DNA of 64,000 nucleotides from Anaeramoeba ignava (Eukaryota; Metamonada; Anaeramoebidae), in contig JAPDFW010000100.1 of the NCBI GenBank assembly GCA_028826165.1, positions 1-64,000 on the forward strand, in the 5' to 3' direction. The notes beneath the pieces are model-generated. The model searched no databases. It saw nothing but the letters and a program-made list of their open reading frames with translations, and was not told the origin of the DNA. Each line of letters starts with the position of its first letter. Within the stretch, counting starts at the first letter, position 1. Both the position numbers and the translations under genes were made by a program. Positions 51,991 to 64,000 of the stretch are shown piece by piece.

Positions 51991-52934
51991 TTCTTTTTTT
52001 TGTTTGATTGATTAATTGATTAATTGATTAATTGAAAAATTAAATCAAAAAAAAAATCCAAAAAAAATTTTTCAAATGAAAAATTAAAAAAAAAAAAGTG
52101 AAAAATCAAAATTAAAAAAAATTTTTTTTTATTTTAAAAAAATCTCAATAAAAATAAATTAAAAATAAATTAAAAAATAAAAAAGCAAATTTATTTTTAA
52201 TTTAAATTTGACTTTGATTTTAATTTTTAATTTTAATTTTAATTTTAATTTTAATTTTAAATTTAAATGTGGTTATTTAATCAATAAAATAAAAAATAAA
52301 ATAAATCCAAAAAAAAAAATTAAATAAAATTAATAAGGCAAAATAAAAGTAAATTTTAATTTTAAATTTTTAATTTTAAATTTTAAAATAAAAAAATTAA
52401 ATTTAAAATTTGATCTCTTTTTGATTTTTAAATTAAAAATTAAATAAATTAAATTTAAATTAAATTAAAATTAAATTAAATTAAATCAAAATTAAATTAA
52501 ATCAAAATTAAATTAAAATAAATTAAATTAAATTAAATTAAATTAAATTAAATTAAATTAAATTAAATTAAATTAAATTAAATTAAATTAAATTAAATTA
52601 AATTAAATTAGATCTGATCTTTTTTCTTTTTTTTTTTCTTTTTTTATTTTGATTGTTTGAATTATTTTTTTATTTATTTTTTTTGGATTTAAAATTAAAT
52701 TAAAAATTAAAATTTAAAAATTAAAAAAGAAAATAAAAAGATTTTTTGTTTTTGTTTTTGTTTTTTGTTTTTGTTTTGAAATTCATTCAATTGAAAAAAA
52801 GAAAAAGAAAAGAAAAGAAAAGAAAAAAAAATATTTTCCTTTTTTCTTTTTGATTGATTGATTAATTGATTGATTGCTTGATTGATTAATTGATTGATTA
52901 ATTGATTGATTAATTGATTGATTAATTGATTGAT
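51991..52934. other. Interval between genes A and B, unit 4 (no gene)
   Basis: 944 bp of non-coding DNA with TTGATTAA-type repeats at both ends (about 52003-52032 and 52850-52934) and an AATTA array between. Confidence 0.65.
52510..52612. repeat. AATTA pentamer microsatellite, unit 4
   Basis: Near-perfect run of about 20 pentamers, longer than in units 2 and 3. Confidence 0.85.
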
Positions 52935-54885
52935 TCAGAAAAAAAGAAGAAAAGAAAAAAAGAAAATTGAAATTGAAATTGAGAGAGAATTGAAAAGAAA
53001 AGAAGGTGAATTAGAAAAAGGTGAATTTGGAATTGAGATATTAAGTGTTGCAGTTGTTGAATAATAAATTGTTGAATTAATTTCTTCATAAATTGAATAA
53101 TTAATTGTAATTATTGTTTCTTTACCTCCAAGAATATAAATCATTTTAGAATTTTGAGGTAATGTTGAGCCAGTTTTAATAGTAATATATCCTTCTGAAT
53201 CTGAATAGAAATTTGCACCATTTGCTTCTAAAATATTCTCAATTATTACAGTGAAATTATATTGTTTTAAAATACTTTCACATTCAAGTTCAATTCCTTC
53301 AATTTTTCCAGTTTCTAAATTTACTTTTTGATTATTAACTTGAAGAAAATTTTGAATTATAATATTTTCATTACAATTTGTTGAATTTTTTCCTCTATTA
53401 TTTGTAACAAAATATGAAAAATTAATTAATTGTTGAGATGAATGATTTAAATTTTCTTCATATTCATAAATAACACTCCAATTATCAAAAGATCTATAAT
53501 CAACAATAGTATCATTTGAAATAATTTTTGAACCTTTAGTTTGATTTGAAAGAATTTGATAAATTGATCCATTTAAAGGAATTGAATTAATTATTGCATT
53601 ATCAAGATTTGAATATTGATCATTTCCAATTAAAGAAATTTGACAAGATTTATCAATATTAATACAATAAGTTGATAAAGAAGAACAATATGGATTTGGA
53701 GGATTGATTGAAACATTAAATTGAATTGAATAAGGAGGATTTGGAAATGTTGAAAAATTATTAGTTTTATCAAAAAGTGAAATATTCCATTTAGTAATAT
53801 AAGAATCTTGATAAAGATTTCCTTCAAAAAGAAATTGAGAAGATAAATTAACATTTAATTCTTGTTCATTATAAATCAAATTTGTTTTTATTCCATCAAA
53901 AAATGTGTAAATAGATCCATAATTTAGATCAAAAATATTAATTGTTTTCAATATAAATGTATCATTTGTTTCATTTGTAAAAGATTCAAGACTAATAATA
54001 TCTATTTATTTTATTTTTCAAAAAATTTATTTTTAATTCAAATTCAAATTCAAATTCCAAAAAAATAAAAAATAAAAAAATACCTTTTAATTGAAAAGTT
54101 TTGTTTGTTTGAATATTTAATGAATTAATTAAAATTGATGGAGGAGCAGGAGGTGGTCCATTATTAAATCTACTTAAAATATATGAAGATGAAAGTTCAC
54201 TTCCATAAACTCCTAAATACATAAATCTTGTGAATATAGCAACAGTTGTTAATTCAGCTTCATTTTGAGTCATTGTTAAATAATTATTCCCATCAGAATG
54301 AATAATTGAATTAATCAAAGTTCCATTATAATAAGTTGAAAAATTTCCATTTTTTTTATAAGTAAAAACAATATGATTTAAGAATCCAAATGATGAAATA
54401 TTGGAATAAAGAACTTTTGGGTTTTGATTTTGATCAAAAATAGCAATTTGAATTTGAGGAGGAGATTGAGATGTATCAGTTGTTGCTACAAAAAACCAAT
54501 CTCCTGAAAGAATTTGAAATAGAGTATAAATTGATTGATTTGCAGGAGGTTGAAGAAACCAAAATTCAAAAGAAGCTTGCTCAGTATATGAAGTTGAATT
54601 TAATCCACATCCTTGAGTTAAATCAGAACAATTACAATATATGAAATTAGATTGAAGAACATTAGTTTGAGTCATATTAACACCAGAACTAAAAAGTGAA
54701 GGATAAAGCCAATTTCCAGAAACACCAGAGAAAAAGAAAGTTTGATCAGGTAAAGAAGCAGCAATATCACCTTTTCCTTCATTAAATTTAAATTCAAATT
54801 GTTTATTAACTTGAGATAATCTAATTTCAATTAAAAAAATCAAAAAAATAAATTGAAAAAGATTAAATTTAAAATTATTTGCCAT
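52935..54885 (-). CDS. Unit 4 gene A: laminin-G-like surface protein, probably GPI-anchored
   Basis: Two exons, 54885-54084 and 54001-52935, with an 82-bp phase-1 intron, encode 622 aa, the same length as unit 2. The signal peptide, cysteine cluster, GPPPAPP linker, cadherin-like region and hydrophobic C-terminus are all present. Compared with unit 2, changes concentrate in three patches of the laminin-G-like domain (about 54640-54675, 54410-54545 and 54225-54280); the rest is nearly the same. Length is conserved in spite of those changes, which suggests selection for an open frame. It probably sits on the cell surface, anchored by lipid, next to the product of gene B. The start was chosen because ATG opens a clear signal peptide and the position is conserved in all units. 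Confidence 0.85.
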
Positions 54886-55080
54886 TTTTGTTTTTTGTTT
54901 GTTTGTGTTTTTTTGATTAATTAAAATTTGTTTTTTGTTTTTTGTTTTGTTTTGGAAAAGAAAAAAAAAATGGATTTTTTAATTTAAAACATTTTTTTTT
55001 TCTTAAAAACTCATTAATTAATTAGTCATTTTATTTTAATTTTATTTTATTATTATTATTTAATATTATTTAATTTAATT

Positions 55081-55140
55081 AAAAAATATATAAAAAAATG
55101 GTAAATTTAATCAAATCAAGATCAAATCAAGATCAAATTT
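55081..55140 (-). promoter_or_regulatory. Conserved upstream block of gene A, unit 4
   Basis: TATATA stretch plus GATCAAATCAA tandem words, about 195-255 bp upstream of the start codon, as in the other units. Confidence 0.45.
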
Positions 55141-55364
55141 AAAACAAAATTTAAAATTAAAAAACAAAAACAAAACAAAAATTCAAACAAAAAAAAATTT
55201 TTTTTTTCAATATAAAATTTAATTTTGATCAATAAATAAATAAATTAAATTAATTAAATAAAAAGAAAAATTTATTATTTTAAATTTAATTTTAAATAAA
55301 AAGAAAAAGGAAATTAAAATTGCTTTTTTTTTTTTGGATTTTATTTTTTTTTATTTGTAAATTC

Positions 55365-55503
55365 AAAATTAAAATTTAAAATTAAAATTAAAATTAAAAT
55401 TAAAATTAAAATTAAATTAAAATTTAAAATTAAAATTAAAATTTAAAATTAAAATTAAATATTAAAATTTAAATTAATATTAAATTTAAAAATTAAAATT
55501 AAA
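55365..55503. repeat. AAATTA-type repeat upstream of gene A, unit 4
   Basis: Short impure hexamer tract, counterpart of the tracts near 4903, 21699 and 38195. Confidence 0.7.
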
Positions 55504-58066
55504 TACTATTTCTATTTTTATTATTATTATTTTAAATTTAATTTATTTTAATTTTTCAAAAATCAAAATCAAAATCAAAATAATTTAAATTTAAAAAAAT
55601 TTAAAAATAAAATTAATAAATCTTAATAAAATTAAATTAAATAAAATGATCTATTTTTTATTTTTTATTTTTATTTTAATTTTTGCCTAATAAATATTTA
55701 ATTTAAATTTATTTTAAATTTAATTTTTGAAATGATGAAAAATTATCCAAATTTTTATTTTTAAAAACAAAAAAAAAGAAAAAATTTATTTTAAAAATAA
55801 AAAGAAATTAAAATAATAAAAATAATAAATTAAATTTAAATTATTTATTTAAATAATTAAATTAAATAAAATATTTATAAATAATTAATCAAAAATTAAT
55901 CCAAAAAAAAAGAAGAAAAAAAAGAAAAAAAGAAAAAATTTATTTTTATTTTTAATTAAAATTAATTAATAAATAAATAAAAACTAAATTAAAAATATCT
56001 TATAATAATAAAATATTTAATAATAAAATAATAAATTAAAATTAATTATTTATTTAATTAATAATCAAAATAATTATTAATTATTTATTTTTAATTTAAT
56101 TATTAAAAATTCTCAAAAATTATTTTAAAAATAAGAATAAAAATAAAAATAAAAATAAAAATAAGAATAAAAATAAAAATAAAAATAATCTTTTTTTAAT
56201 AATTATTTTGATTAATTTAATAATTATTTAAAATTAAATTATTATTCCAAAATTTATATTTATTTCTTTTTAATAATTTAGAAAATTAATTTATTTTTAT
56301 TTTTATTTTTGGATTTCAAATTTTTAAATAAAAATAAAAATAAATTTAAATTTAATCAAATAAAAATAAATATTTTTTTTTGTTCAACTTTTTGATTATT
56401 TTTATTTTTATTTTAAAAATTAAATAAAAATTTGATAAATTTTTAAATAATAAATATTTATTTTATTTTTATTTTTATTAAATTTAAATTTAAAAATAAA
56501 TATTTAGAATTAAATTTAAAGAAAGAAAGAAAGAAAAAGAAGATAATTAAAATATTAAATAAATAAATTTATTATTTGATTTTATTATTTATTATTTATT
56601 ATTTATTATTTTAATATTGTTTTTTTTTGTGATTAAGATTTATAAATTTATTTTTTATTTTTTTTTTGATAAATTTAAAAATAATTTTATTTTTCTTTTT
56701 TCTTTTAATTTTTAATTTAAATTTTTAATTTTAAATTTAAATTTCTTTTATTTATATTATTTTTGATAAGTTTTAATTATTTTATTTAAATAAATTTTAT
56801 TTTTATTTTTTATTTTTTATTTTCATTATTAAATATCAATTTATTTTTTATTTTTTAAATCAAAAAAAAATCAAAAAAAATAAATAAATAAGGGGAATTA
56901 GGAAAATTAAATAATTAAATAAATAAAATAAAAAGGAAAATGAAATAATTCTCTTAATTATTTTATTTAAATTTAATTATTTTATTTAAATTAATTATTT
57001 TTAAAAATTTTTGAATTTTTTTTGTTTTTTTGAATAAAGATTTTCTTTTTATTTTATAAACAAAAATAAATAAAAATAAAAATAAGAATAAAAAAAAGAA
57101 TAAATTGGAATTTTTTATTATTAATGTTTTTAAAATTAAAATTTATAAATAAAATAAAATTTCTTAAATTAAAATTTGTTTTTTGTTTTTTTGTTTTTTT
57201 GAAAATAAATTTAAATAAAAATAAAAAGAATTTTAAAAAAAAAAACAAAATTAATTAAATTTAAATTTAAATTTAAATTTATTCTTATTTTTATTTTTGT
57301 TTTTGTTTTTGTTTTTATTGTTTATTTTTGTAAAATAAATTTTAAAAATTTTGATTAAATTTTTGATTTGGATTTTTTTTAATCTTTAATTAATTAAATA
57401 AATAAATAAATTAAAATTTAATTTAAAAATAATTTAATTTTTGAAAATAAAATAAATTATTAATTATTTTATAAATTAAATCTTTAATTAATTAATTTAT
57501 TTTTATTCCAAATTTTTTTATTTTTATTTTTGGAATGAAAAATAAAAAAAATAAAAATAAATTAATCAAAAAATAAATTAAATTAAATTAAATTAATAAA
57601 TATTAAATAAATAAATTAATTTAAAATAAATATTTAATAAATATTTTAAATTTTAAATTTAATTTTTATTATTTTAATTTTTGATTAAATTTATATTAAA
57701 ATTAATTAAATTATTTTATTAATTATTTAATAAGGAAAATAAATAATTAAATTATATTTTATATTATTAATTTATTTCAAAATAATTTATACATTAAAAT
57801 TAATTAATTATATTATTATTTAAAATTATTTTATTTTGTTTTAGAAATTAAATTAATTAAAATTCAAATTAATATTTTTGATTCCAAATTTATATTTGAT
57901 TTTAAATCAATTTTAAATTAATTTAGATAATAAAATCTTTTTATAAATTTTATAAATAAATAATTTTATATTTTAAATAATATTTTCTCTTTTATTTTTA
58001 TTATTTTTATTTTTGAATTTATATTTAATTTTTTTCATTTTTTTTTAATTTAGAAAATAAAAAAAA

Positions 58067-58090
58067 GTGGAATAAAAAGTGGAATAAAAA
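58067..58090. repeat. GTGGAATAAAAA direct repeat, unit 4
   Basis: Two tandem copies directly before the satellite. Confidence 0.6.
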
Positions 58091-58099
58091 TGAAATAAA

Positions 58100-58735
58100 A
58101 ATATTTTAAAATTATTTTTAATTAAATTTATTACAAAATAATAAATAAATTATAATTAAAAATTAAATAAAATAATAAATAAAATATTTTAATTAATTTA
58201 TTTAATTATTTTTAATTCCAATAATAATTTAATATTAATAATAAATTCATTTTTAAAATTATTTCTTAATTAAATTTATTATAAAATAATAAATAAATTA
58301 TAATTAAAAATTAAGTAAAATAATAAATAAAATATTTTAATTAATTTATTTAATTATTTTTAATAATAATAATTTAATAATAATAATAAATTCATTTTTA
58401 AAATTATTTCTTAATTAAATTTATTATAAAATAATAAATAAATTATAATTAAAAATTAAAATAAAAAATAATAAATAAAATATTTTAATTAATTTATTTA
58501 ATTATTTTTAATAATAATAATTTAATTATTAATAATAAAAATTCATTTTAAAAATTATTTTTTAATTAAATTTTTATTATAAAAATAATAAATAAATTAT
58601 AATTAAATCAAAAAAATAAAATAAAAAATAAAAATATTTTAATTTAAAATTTATTTAATTATTTTTAATAATAATAATTTAATATTAATAATAAATTCAT
58701 TTTTAAAATTATTTTTAATTAAATTTATTAATTTA
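58100..58735. repeat. ~145-bp satellite, unit 4 spacer
   Basis: Four to five monomers, with the landmark at 58246, 58391, 58542 and 58696. The last copies are lengthened by small insertions to about 151-154 bp. Confidence 0.85.
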
Positions 58736-59838
58736 TTTTTAATAATTAAATTAAGAAATAAAAAGGATTTTTTGTTGATTAAAATAATTTTTGTTGTTTT
58801 TTTTTGTTTTTAATAAATAAATAAATAAAATAAATAAAATAAAATTAATTTTATTTTCAATTTTTCCAATTTCTTTTTTATTTTTATTTTATTTATTATT
58901 TTATTTAGAATTAAATTGTGAAAAATAAAGAAAAGAAGAAAGAAAATTAATTTTTTTTCTTTTTGGGAATATTTTTTATTTTGTTATTTTAAATTAAGAA
59001 AAAAGAAAAAAAAAGAATTAAAATTAAAAATTGTTTTTGTTTTTGTTTTTATTTTTGTTTTAATTTAATAAATAATTTCAAATTTAATTTATTATTTTTA
59101 TTTTTTTTGGGAAATAAAAAAAATGATTTTATTTATTTATTTATTTATTTCTAAAATTAATTAATTAAATAATTAATATTTCTCTTTTTTATTTTTATTT
59201 TTATTTTTATTTTTAAATTTGGAAAATAAATTTAAATTGATTTATGTTTATTTTCTTTTTGATTTTTGATTTTTGATTTTTTGATTTTTTGGATTTTTTG
59301 GAAATTAAAAAATTTTGAATAAGTAAATAAATAATTAAATAATTTATTCTTCTTTCTTTCTTTTCTTTTTTTCTTTCTTTTTTCTAAAATATTCTTTCAA
59401 TTAAAATAATAATAATAATAATTTAAATTAATTTGAATAAATTAATAAATATAATTTAATTTATGTAAAAAAAAAACAAAAGAGAAATTTTTATTTTTAT
59501 TTTTATTTTTATTTTGGAAATTATTTAAAAAAAATATTTAGAGAATAAGATAAATTAAGAGAAAATTTATAAAATGAAATAATTTATAAATAAAATATTA
59601 TTTAAATTTAATTTAAAATTTATTTATAATTTAATTTAAATAAAATGAAAGAAATTATTCTTAATTATTCTTTTTCAATAATAATTAAGAAATAATAAAT
59701 AATAAAAACTTATAAATTAGAACTTTTTTGGTTTTTTTTATTTGTTTCTTTCTTTTGATTATTTATCAAAACAAAAATATAATATTTTTTTCTCAATTCA
59801 AATCTTTTAAAAAAAAAGAAAATTTTTGTATATTTAAA

Positions 59839-59882
59839 ATTTATATTCTTAATTTTTGAATATAAAAATTAAGAATATAAAT
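59839..59882. repeat. Perfect 19-bp-stem inverted repeat, unit 4
   Basis: Identical to the hairpin at 43333-43376: arms 59839-59857 and 59864-59882 with a 6-nt spacer. Confidence 0.8.
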
Positions 59883-62614
59883 TTGAAAATTATTTATATT
59901 CTTTATATAAAATAAAATTTATTTAATTAATAATTCATTCTTATTCTTAAAATTATTATTTTATATTTAAAAACAAATTTTAACAAATTTTTTCTTTTTA
60001 TAATTTAAATTTTATTTATTCTTTTTCTAATTTTTTCTTTCAATTTCTTGAATTAAAATTTATTTTAATTTTATTTTATTTTATCATAAATTAATTAATA
60101 ATTTTAATTATTATTTTTCAATTTAATCTTATTTTATTTTATATTTGAAAATTATTATTTCTGATTATTAAATTATTTATATTATTTTAATTAAATTCAA
60201 AATCTTCTTCTTTTCTTTTTCTTTTTCATAATTTGAATTATTTCAATTTTTCTTCAATTAAATTTTAATTATTTTCTTTTAAATAATTTTTTTTCTAAAT
60301 TAATTAGAAACAAAACAAAACAAAACAAATTTATATTTATATTTATATTTATATTTATATTTATATTAAGAAAGATAATTAAAAATAAATAAAAGAAATA
60401 AGAAGATACAAAATATGAAATATAATCACAATATTTAATGTAAAATATTATCTTAGAAAATAAATAATATTTAATTTGAAAAATAAAAATAAACATAAAA
60501 TAAGTTTTAATATGAAATTTACAAGAAATCAAAAATATCTTTAATTATTCCAAATAAAAAATAAATAATAATTCTCTCTAAAAAGAAATTAAATTATTTT
60601 CAAAAAAAAAAAAAAGAATTTAAGAAAGATTTATAGATAAAAATAATTATTAAAAATATTTATTAATTAATTAATTAATTAAAATAATTTATAAAAATAT
60701 AAGAAAAATCAAAATCAAAATCAAAAAGAATTTTATTTATTTTATTTTTATTGTAAATATAATAATAAGAAATAAGAAATTGAAATAATAAAATAAAATA
60801 TAAATTATATTCAAAGAAATAAATAAAGAAGAATTCTTTTAATTTTATTTATAAATTTTTATTATAATAAACATAAAAATTAATAAAAATAAAATAAAAT
60901 AACAAGAAAATATTATTAGAAAAAAAAAAAGTAAAATTGATTTCAAAATAATATTTTTGAAATTATATTATTATTTATTATTTAAATATTAAGAGAATAA
61001 AATTCTTGAAAATGAAGAAAATTAAATAATTATAGAAAGAAAATCAAGTTAATAATATAAATAATTAGAAGAAACAAAATAATTATAAATAATAAAATTA
61101 AAATTAATTCCAAAATAATCAATTAGAAACAAAATAATAAATAAATAAATTTAAATTATAAAAATTAAATAAAATCAAAATCAAAAACTTAATAATATTA
61201 GAAAATAAAAATAAAGAATATAAATAATTAATTCAAAAAGAAAAAAAGAAAATAAGAAAATCTTTAATATAAATCAATTTTATAATTAAAATTAAATTCA
61301 AAATTATTGAAAAAAAAAAGGAGAATTTAAATATAAGATAAATTAAATTTTCTTTTTCTTTTTGAAATTTATAATTTAGAAAATTATTATTAATAATAAA
61401 ATAAGAATTAATAATTTAAGAGATATAAATTTCTTAATTTTATTTTTGTTTTTATTTTAAACAAATATAAATACAAAATAAAAAATAATTTTAAATAATA
61501 TTTTTCAAATAAATTAAAATCAAAAAATTTAAATTTAAATTATTTTTCTTTGATTTAAATTTGATAAAATAAACATTAATTTATTTAAAAATGAAAAAGA
61601 ATTTAATTTTCTTTTTTTCTTCTTCTTCTTTCTTTCAAAATTATCAAAATAAGGAAATATAATTAATAAGAAAAATATCAAGAATAAATTTATTTAAGAA
61701 ATTAAATTAAATTAATTTAAATTAAATAAAATTAATTATTTTAGAAAAGATATATTAATATCAAGAATAAGTTTATTTTTAATTAATTTTAATATAAATA
61801 ATTTAAATTTTGATAATTTAAAAATGAATAAAAATAAAGAATATTTTTTTTTCAAAAGAAGAATATATAATATTTTTTATTTTATTTTCTTATTTTCCTT
61901 ATAAAAAAAAAACAAATAAATGAATAATAAATTTTCTCTTACAAAAAAAAAGATAAAAAAATCAAAAATTAACACAATAAAATCTTCTTTTTCAAAATTT
62001 CAAAATTCAAAATTCAAATAATTAATAAATTGAAATAATAATAAAATTTTCAAATAAAAAACAAAAAAATAAATATGTATTCTCTTTAATTTCATAAAAA
62101 TATAAAATTATTCAAAAAAAAAATATTCTTTTATTCAATAAATAAATGAAAATAAATTTAAAATATAAAATTTATTTATTTATTTAAATTATATTTGAAA
62201 TATTTAATTAAAAGAAAAAAAGAAAATATTATTATAAAAATATAAATTAAAAATCCAAAAAATTCAAAATTCAAAATTAAATTCAAATATAAATTAAAAA
62301 GAAGAAAATATTTCTAAAAAAATTTGGAAAATTTAAATAAATAATTTGAAAAAAAAAGAAAAGAAAAGAAATTAATAAGAATAATTAAATAAATCAAGAG
62401 AAAAAAAAGAAATGAAAATAAAAATATTTTTACTTTCCAATTTAAATTTAATTTAAATTTAATTTAATTTAATTTAAAAATAAAAATATTTACAAATAAT
62501 AAATAAGATAAATATGAATAAATAAGATAAATATTGATAAATTATTTCTAAAAATCAAAATTTTTGTAAAAATATTTTTATTTTATTCAAAAAGAAAAAA
62601 AAAATTTATTAATT

Positions 62615-62890
62615 AATTAAATCAATAATATAAAAGTGATATCAATTAATAAATATATTTTATAAATATTTATTTATATTTATTAAATAATTTATTAATT
62701 AAATAAATAATATAATTTTGTTTTAATTTTTTTTAAATTTTTGAAAATAAATTAAATATTTTATATTTATTAATAAATAAAATAAATGAAATCAATAATA
62801 ATAATAATATAAAATGATATCAATTAATGAATATATTTTATAAATATTTATTTATATTTATTAAATAATTTATTAATTTATTTTACATTT
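62615..62890. repeat. ~182-bp duplicated block, unit 4 spacer
   Basis: Two copies with the GATATCAATTAAT landmark about 182 bp apart. Confidence 0.65.
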
Positions 62891-63254
62891 AAAATTGAAA
62901 AAAAAGAATAAGAATGAAAATATTAATAAATCTAAAAATATTGAAAATAAGAATAAAAATAAACTATTATAAACAAAGAATTAAATTCAAAATAAAAAAT
63001 AAAAGTGATAAATTTCAAAATTTGAAATGATAAATAATTTTTTTTTTGATTAATTTATTCTTAATATTCCTTAAAGAAGATATTTACAATCAAATAAAAA
63101 TAAATTTAATAAAATAAAACCAAAAATAAAAATAAAAATAAAAATAAAAATAAAAATAAAAGAAGATTTGATTTTGTTTTGTTTTTTTTGATTTAAAATA
63201 ATTTTATTTAATAAAAAAAAAGAAAAAAAAATAATTAGAATTGTTTTATATTCC

Positions 63255-63915
63255 AAATCAAAATCAAAATTAAATCAAAATTAAATCAAAATCAAAATTA
63301 AATTAAAATTAAATCAAAATTAAAATTAAATTAAAATTAAATCAAAATTAAATCAAAATTAAATCAAAATTAAATCAAAATTAAATCAAAATTAAATCAA
63401 AATTAAATCAAAATTAAATCAAATCAAAATTAAAATTAAATCAAAATTAAATTAAATCAAAATTAAATCAAAATTAAATTAAAATCAAAATTAAAATAAA
63501 ATTAAATCAAAATTAAATCAAATCAAATCAAAATCAAAATTAAATCAAATTAAATTAAATCAAATTAAATCAAAATCAAAATCAAAATCAAATTAAATCA
63601 AATTAAATTAAAATTAAAATCAAAATTAAATTAAATTAAATTAAAATTAAAATTAAAATTAAATCAAAATTAAATCAAAATTAAATCAAAATTAAATCAA
63701 AATCAAAATTAAATCAAAATTAAATCAAAATCAAAATTAAATTAAAATTAAATCAAAATTAAATTAAATCAAAATCAAATTAAATCAAAATTAAATCAAA
63801 ATTAAATTAAATTAAATCAAAATTAAAATTAAATCAAAATTAAAATCAAAATCAAAATCAAAATTAAATTAAATTAAATTAAATTAAAATCAAAATCAAA
63901 ATTAAATTAAATTAA
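63255..63915. repeat. ATCAAA/ATTAAA array, unit 4 spacer
   Basis: About 0.66 kb, no G noticed on the plus strand. It is preceded by an AAAAT array (about 63120-63162) and closed by AAAAATATTTCCCAAAAAG. Confidence 0.9.
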
Positions 63916-64000
63916 AAAATATTTCCCAAAAAGAAAAAATTAATTATTTCTTTTATTTTTTTTATTTAATTATTTATATTTTTTTTTGATTAAATTTAAG

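Larger units (their letters stand above)
1..64000. repeat. Tandem array of ~16.5-17.1 kb gene-bearing units
   Basis: Four successive copies of the same long unit lie head to tail. Gene A start codons at 4469, 21226, 37736 and 54885 (all minus strand) give periods of 16757, 16510 and 17149 bp. Both the genes and the gene-free spacers correspond between copies, so the whole unit was amplified, not just the genes. The left edge cuts unit 1 inside gene B. The right edge lies in the spacer of unit 4, just past its ATCAAA-rich block, which in other units immediately precedes the next gene B; the array may therefore continue. Length differences between units come from satellite copy number, intron repeats, a transposon in the unit 1 spacer and the RasGAP segment present only in unit 4. 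Confidence 0.95.
54886..64000. other. Spacer of unit 4 (no gene, cut by window edge)
   Basis: About 9.1 kb of A/T-rich DNA with the same blocks in the same order. Its satellite is the shortest. It ends within the sequence that precedes gene B in the other units. Short frames at about 57054-57248, 60269-60532 and 63071-63256 are low-complexity and not conserved as proteins. Confidence 0.85.

Overview
The window is extremely A+T-rich eukaryotic DNA. It shows GT-AG introns, signal peptides, asparagine-rich extracellular domains full of N-glycosylation sequons, and a Ras GTPase-activating (RasGAP) domain on a membrane protein. It looks like nuclear DNA of a free-living protist, most plausibly an amoeboid lineage (Amoebozoa or Anaeramoebae). 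That lineage call is inference from composition and protein style. No bacterial, rRNA or tRNA gene was seen.

The whole window is one head-to-tail tandem array. A unit of about 16.5-17.1 kb occurs about four times, all on the minus strand: gene A start codons lie at 4469, 21226, 37736 and 54885, so the periods are 16757, 16510 and 17149 bp. Each unit holds a two-gene module of about 6 kb and a roughly 10 kb gene-free spacer. Gene A (two exons, 622 aa when intact) has a signal peptide, a laminin-G-like domain, a cadherin-like (tandem-95-like) domain and a C-terminal hydrophobic tail like a GPI-attachment signal. About 0.9 kb downstream, gene B starts with its own signal peptide exon. A repeat-filled intron follows, then a large exon with a laminin-G-like domain, cadherin-like domains, one transmembrane helix and a cytoplasmic RasGAP domain.

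Unit 1 (1-15359): heavily broken copies of B (cut by the window edge) and A, then a spacer carrying a decayed Tc1/mariner-type transposon (13567-14748) found in no other unit. Unit 2 (15360-31701): intact A; B open but with RasGAP cut off just after the arginine finger. Unit 3 (31702-48208): B truncated like unit 2; A broken by a 4-bp deletion. Unit 4 (48209 to the right edge): intact A; B keeps the rest of RasGAP but has a one-base frameshift in its ectodomain. As written, no copy of B has both an intact ectodomain and an intact RasGAP domain.

The framework of both proteins is almost identical between units, but short patches in the laminin-G-like regions of A and B differ strongly and mostly change amino acids. 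Adjacent A and B, variable binding-type domains and a direct RasGAP output suggest a repertoire of paired cell-surface recognition receptors, comparable in logic to the Dictyostelium TgrB1/TgrC1 allorecognition pair. This is the most interesting candidate system here.

The spacers are conserved between units despite having no credible genes. They contain a satellite with a period near 145 bp (copy number differs per unit), a duplicated block near 182 bp, a nearly G-free ATTAAA/ATCAAA array, and a hairpin that is perfect only in units 3 and 4.
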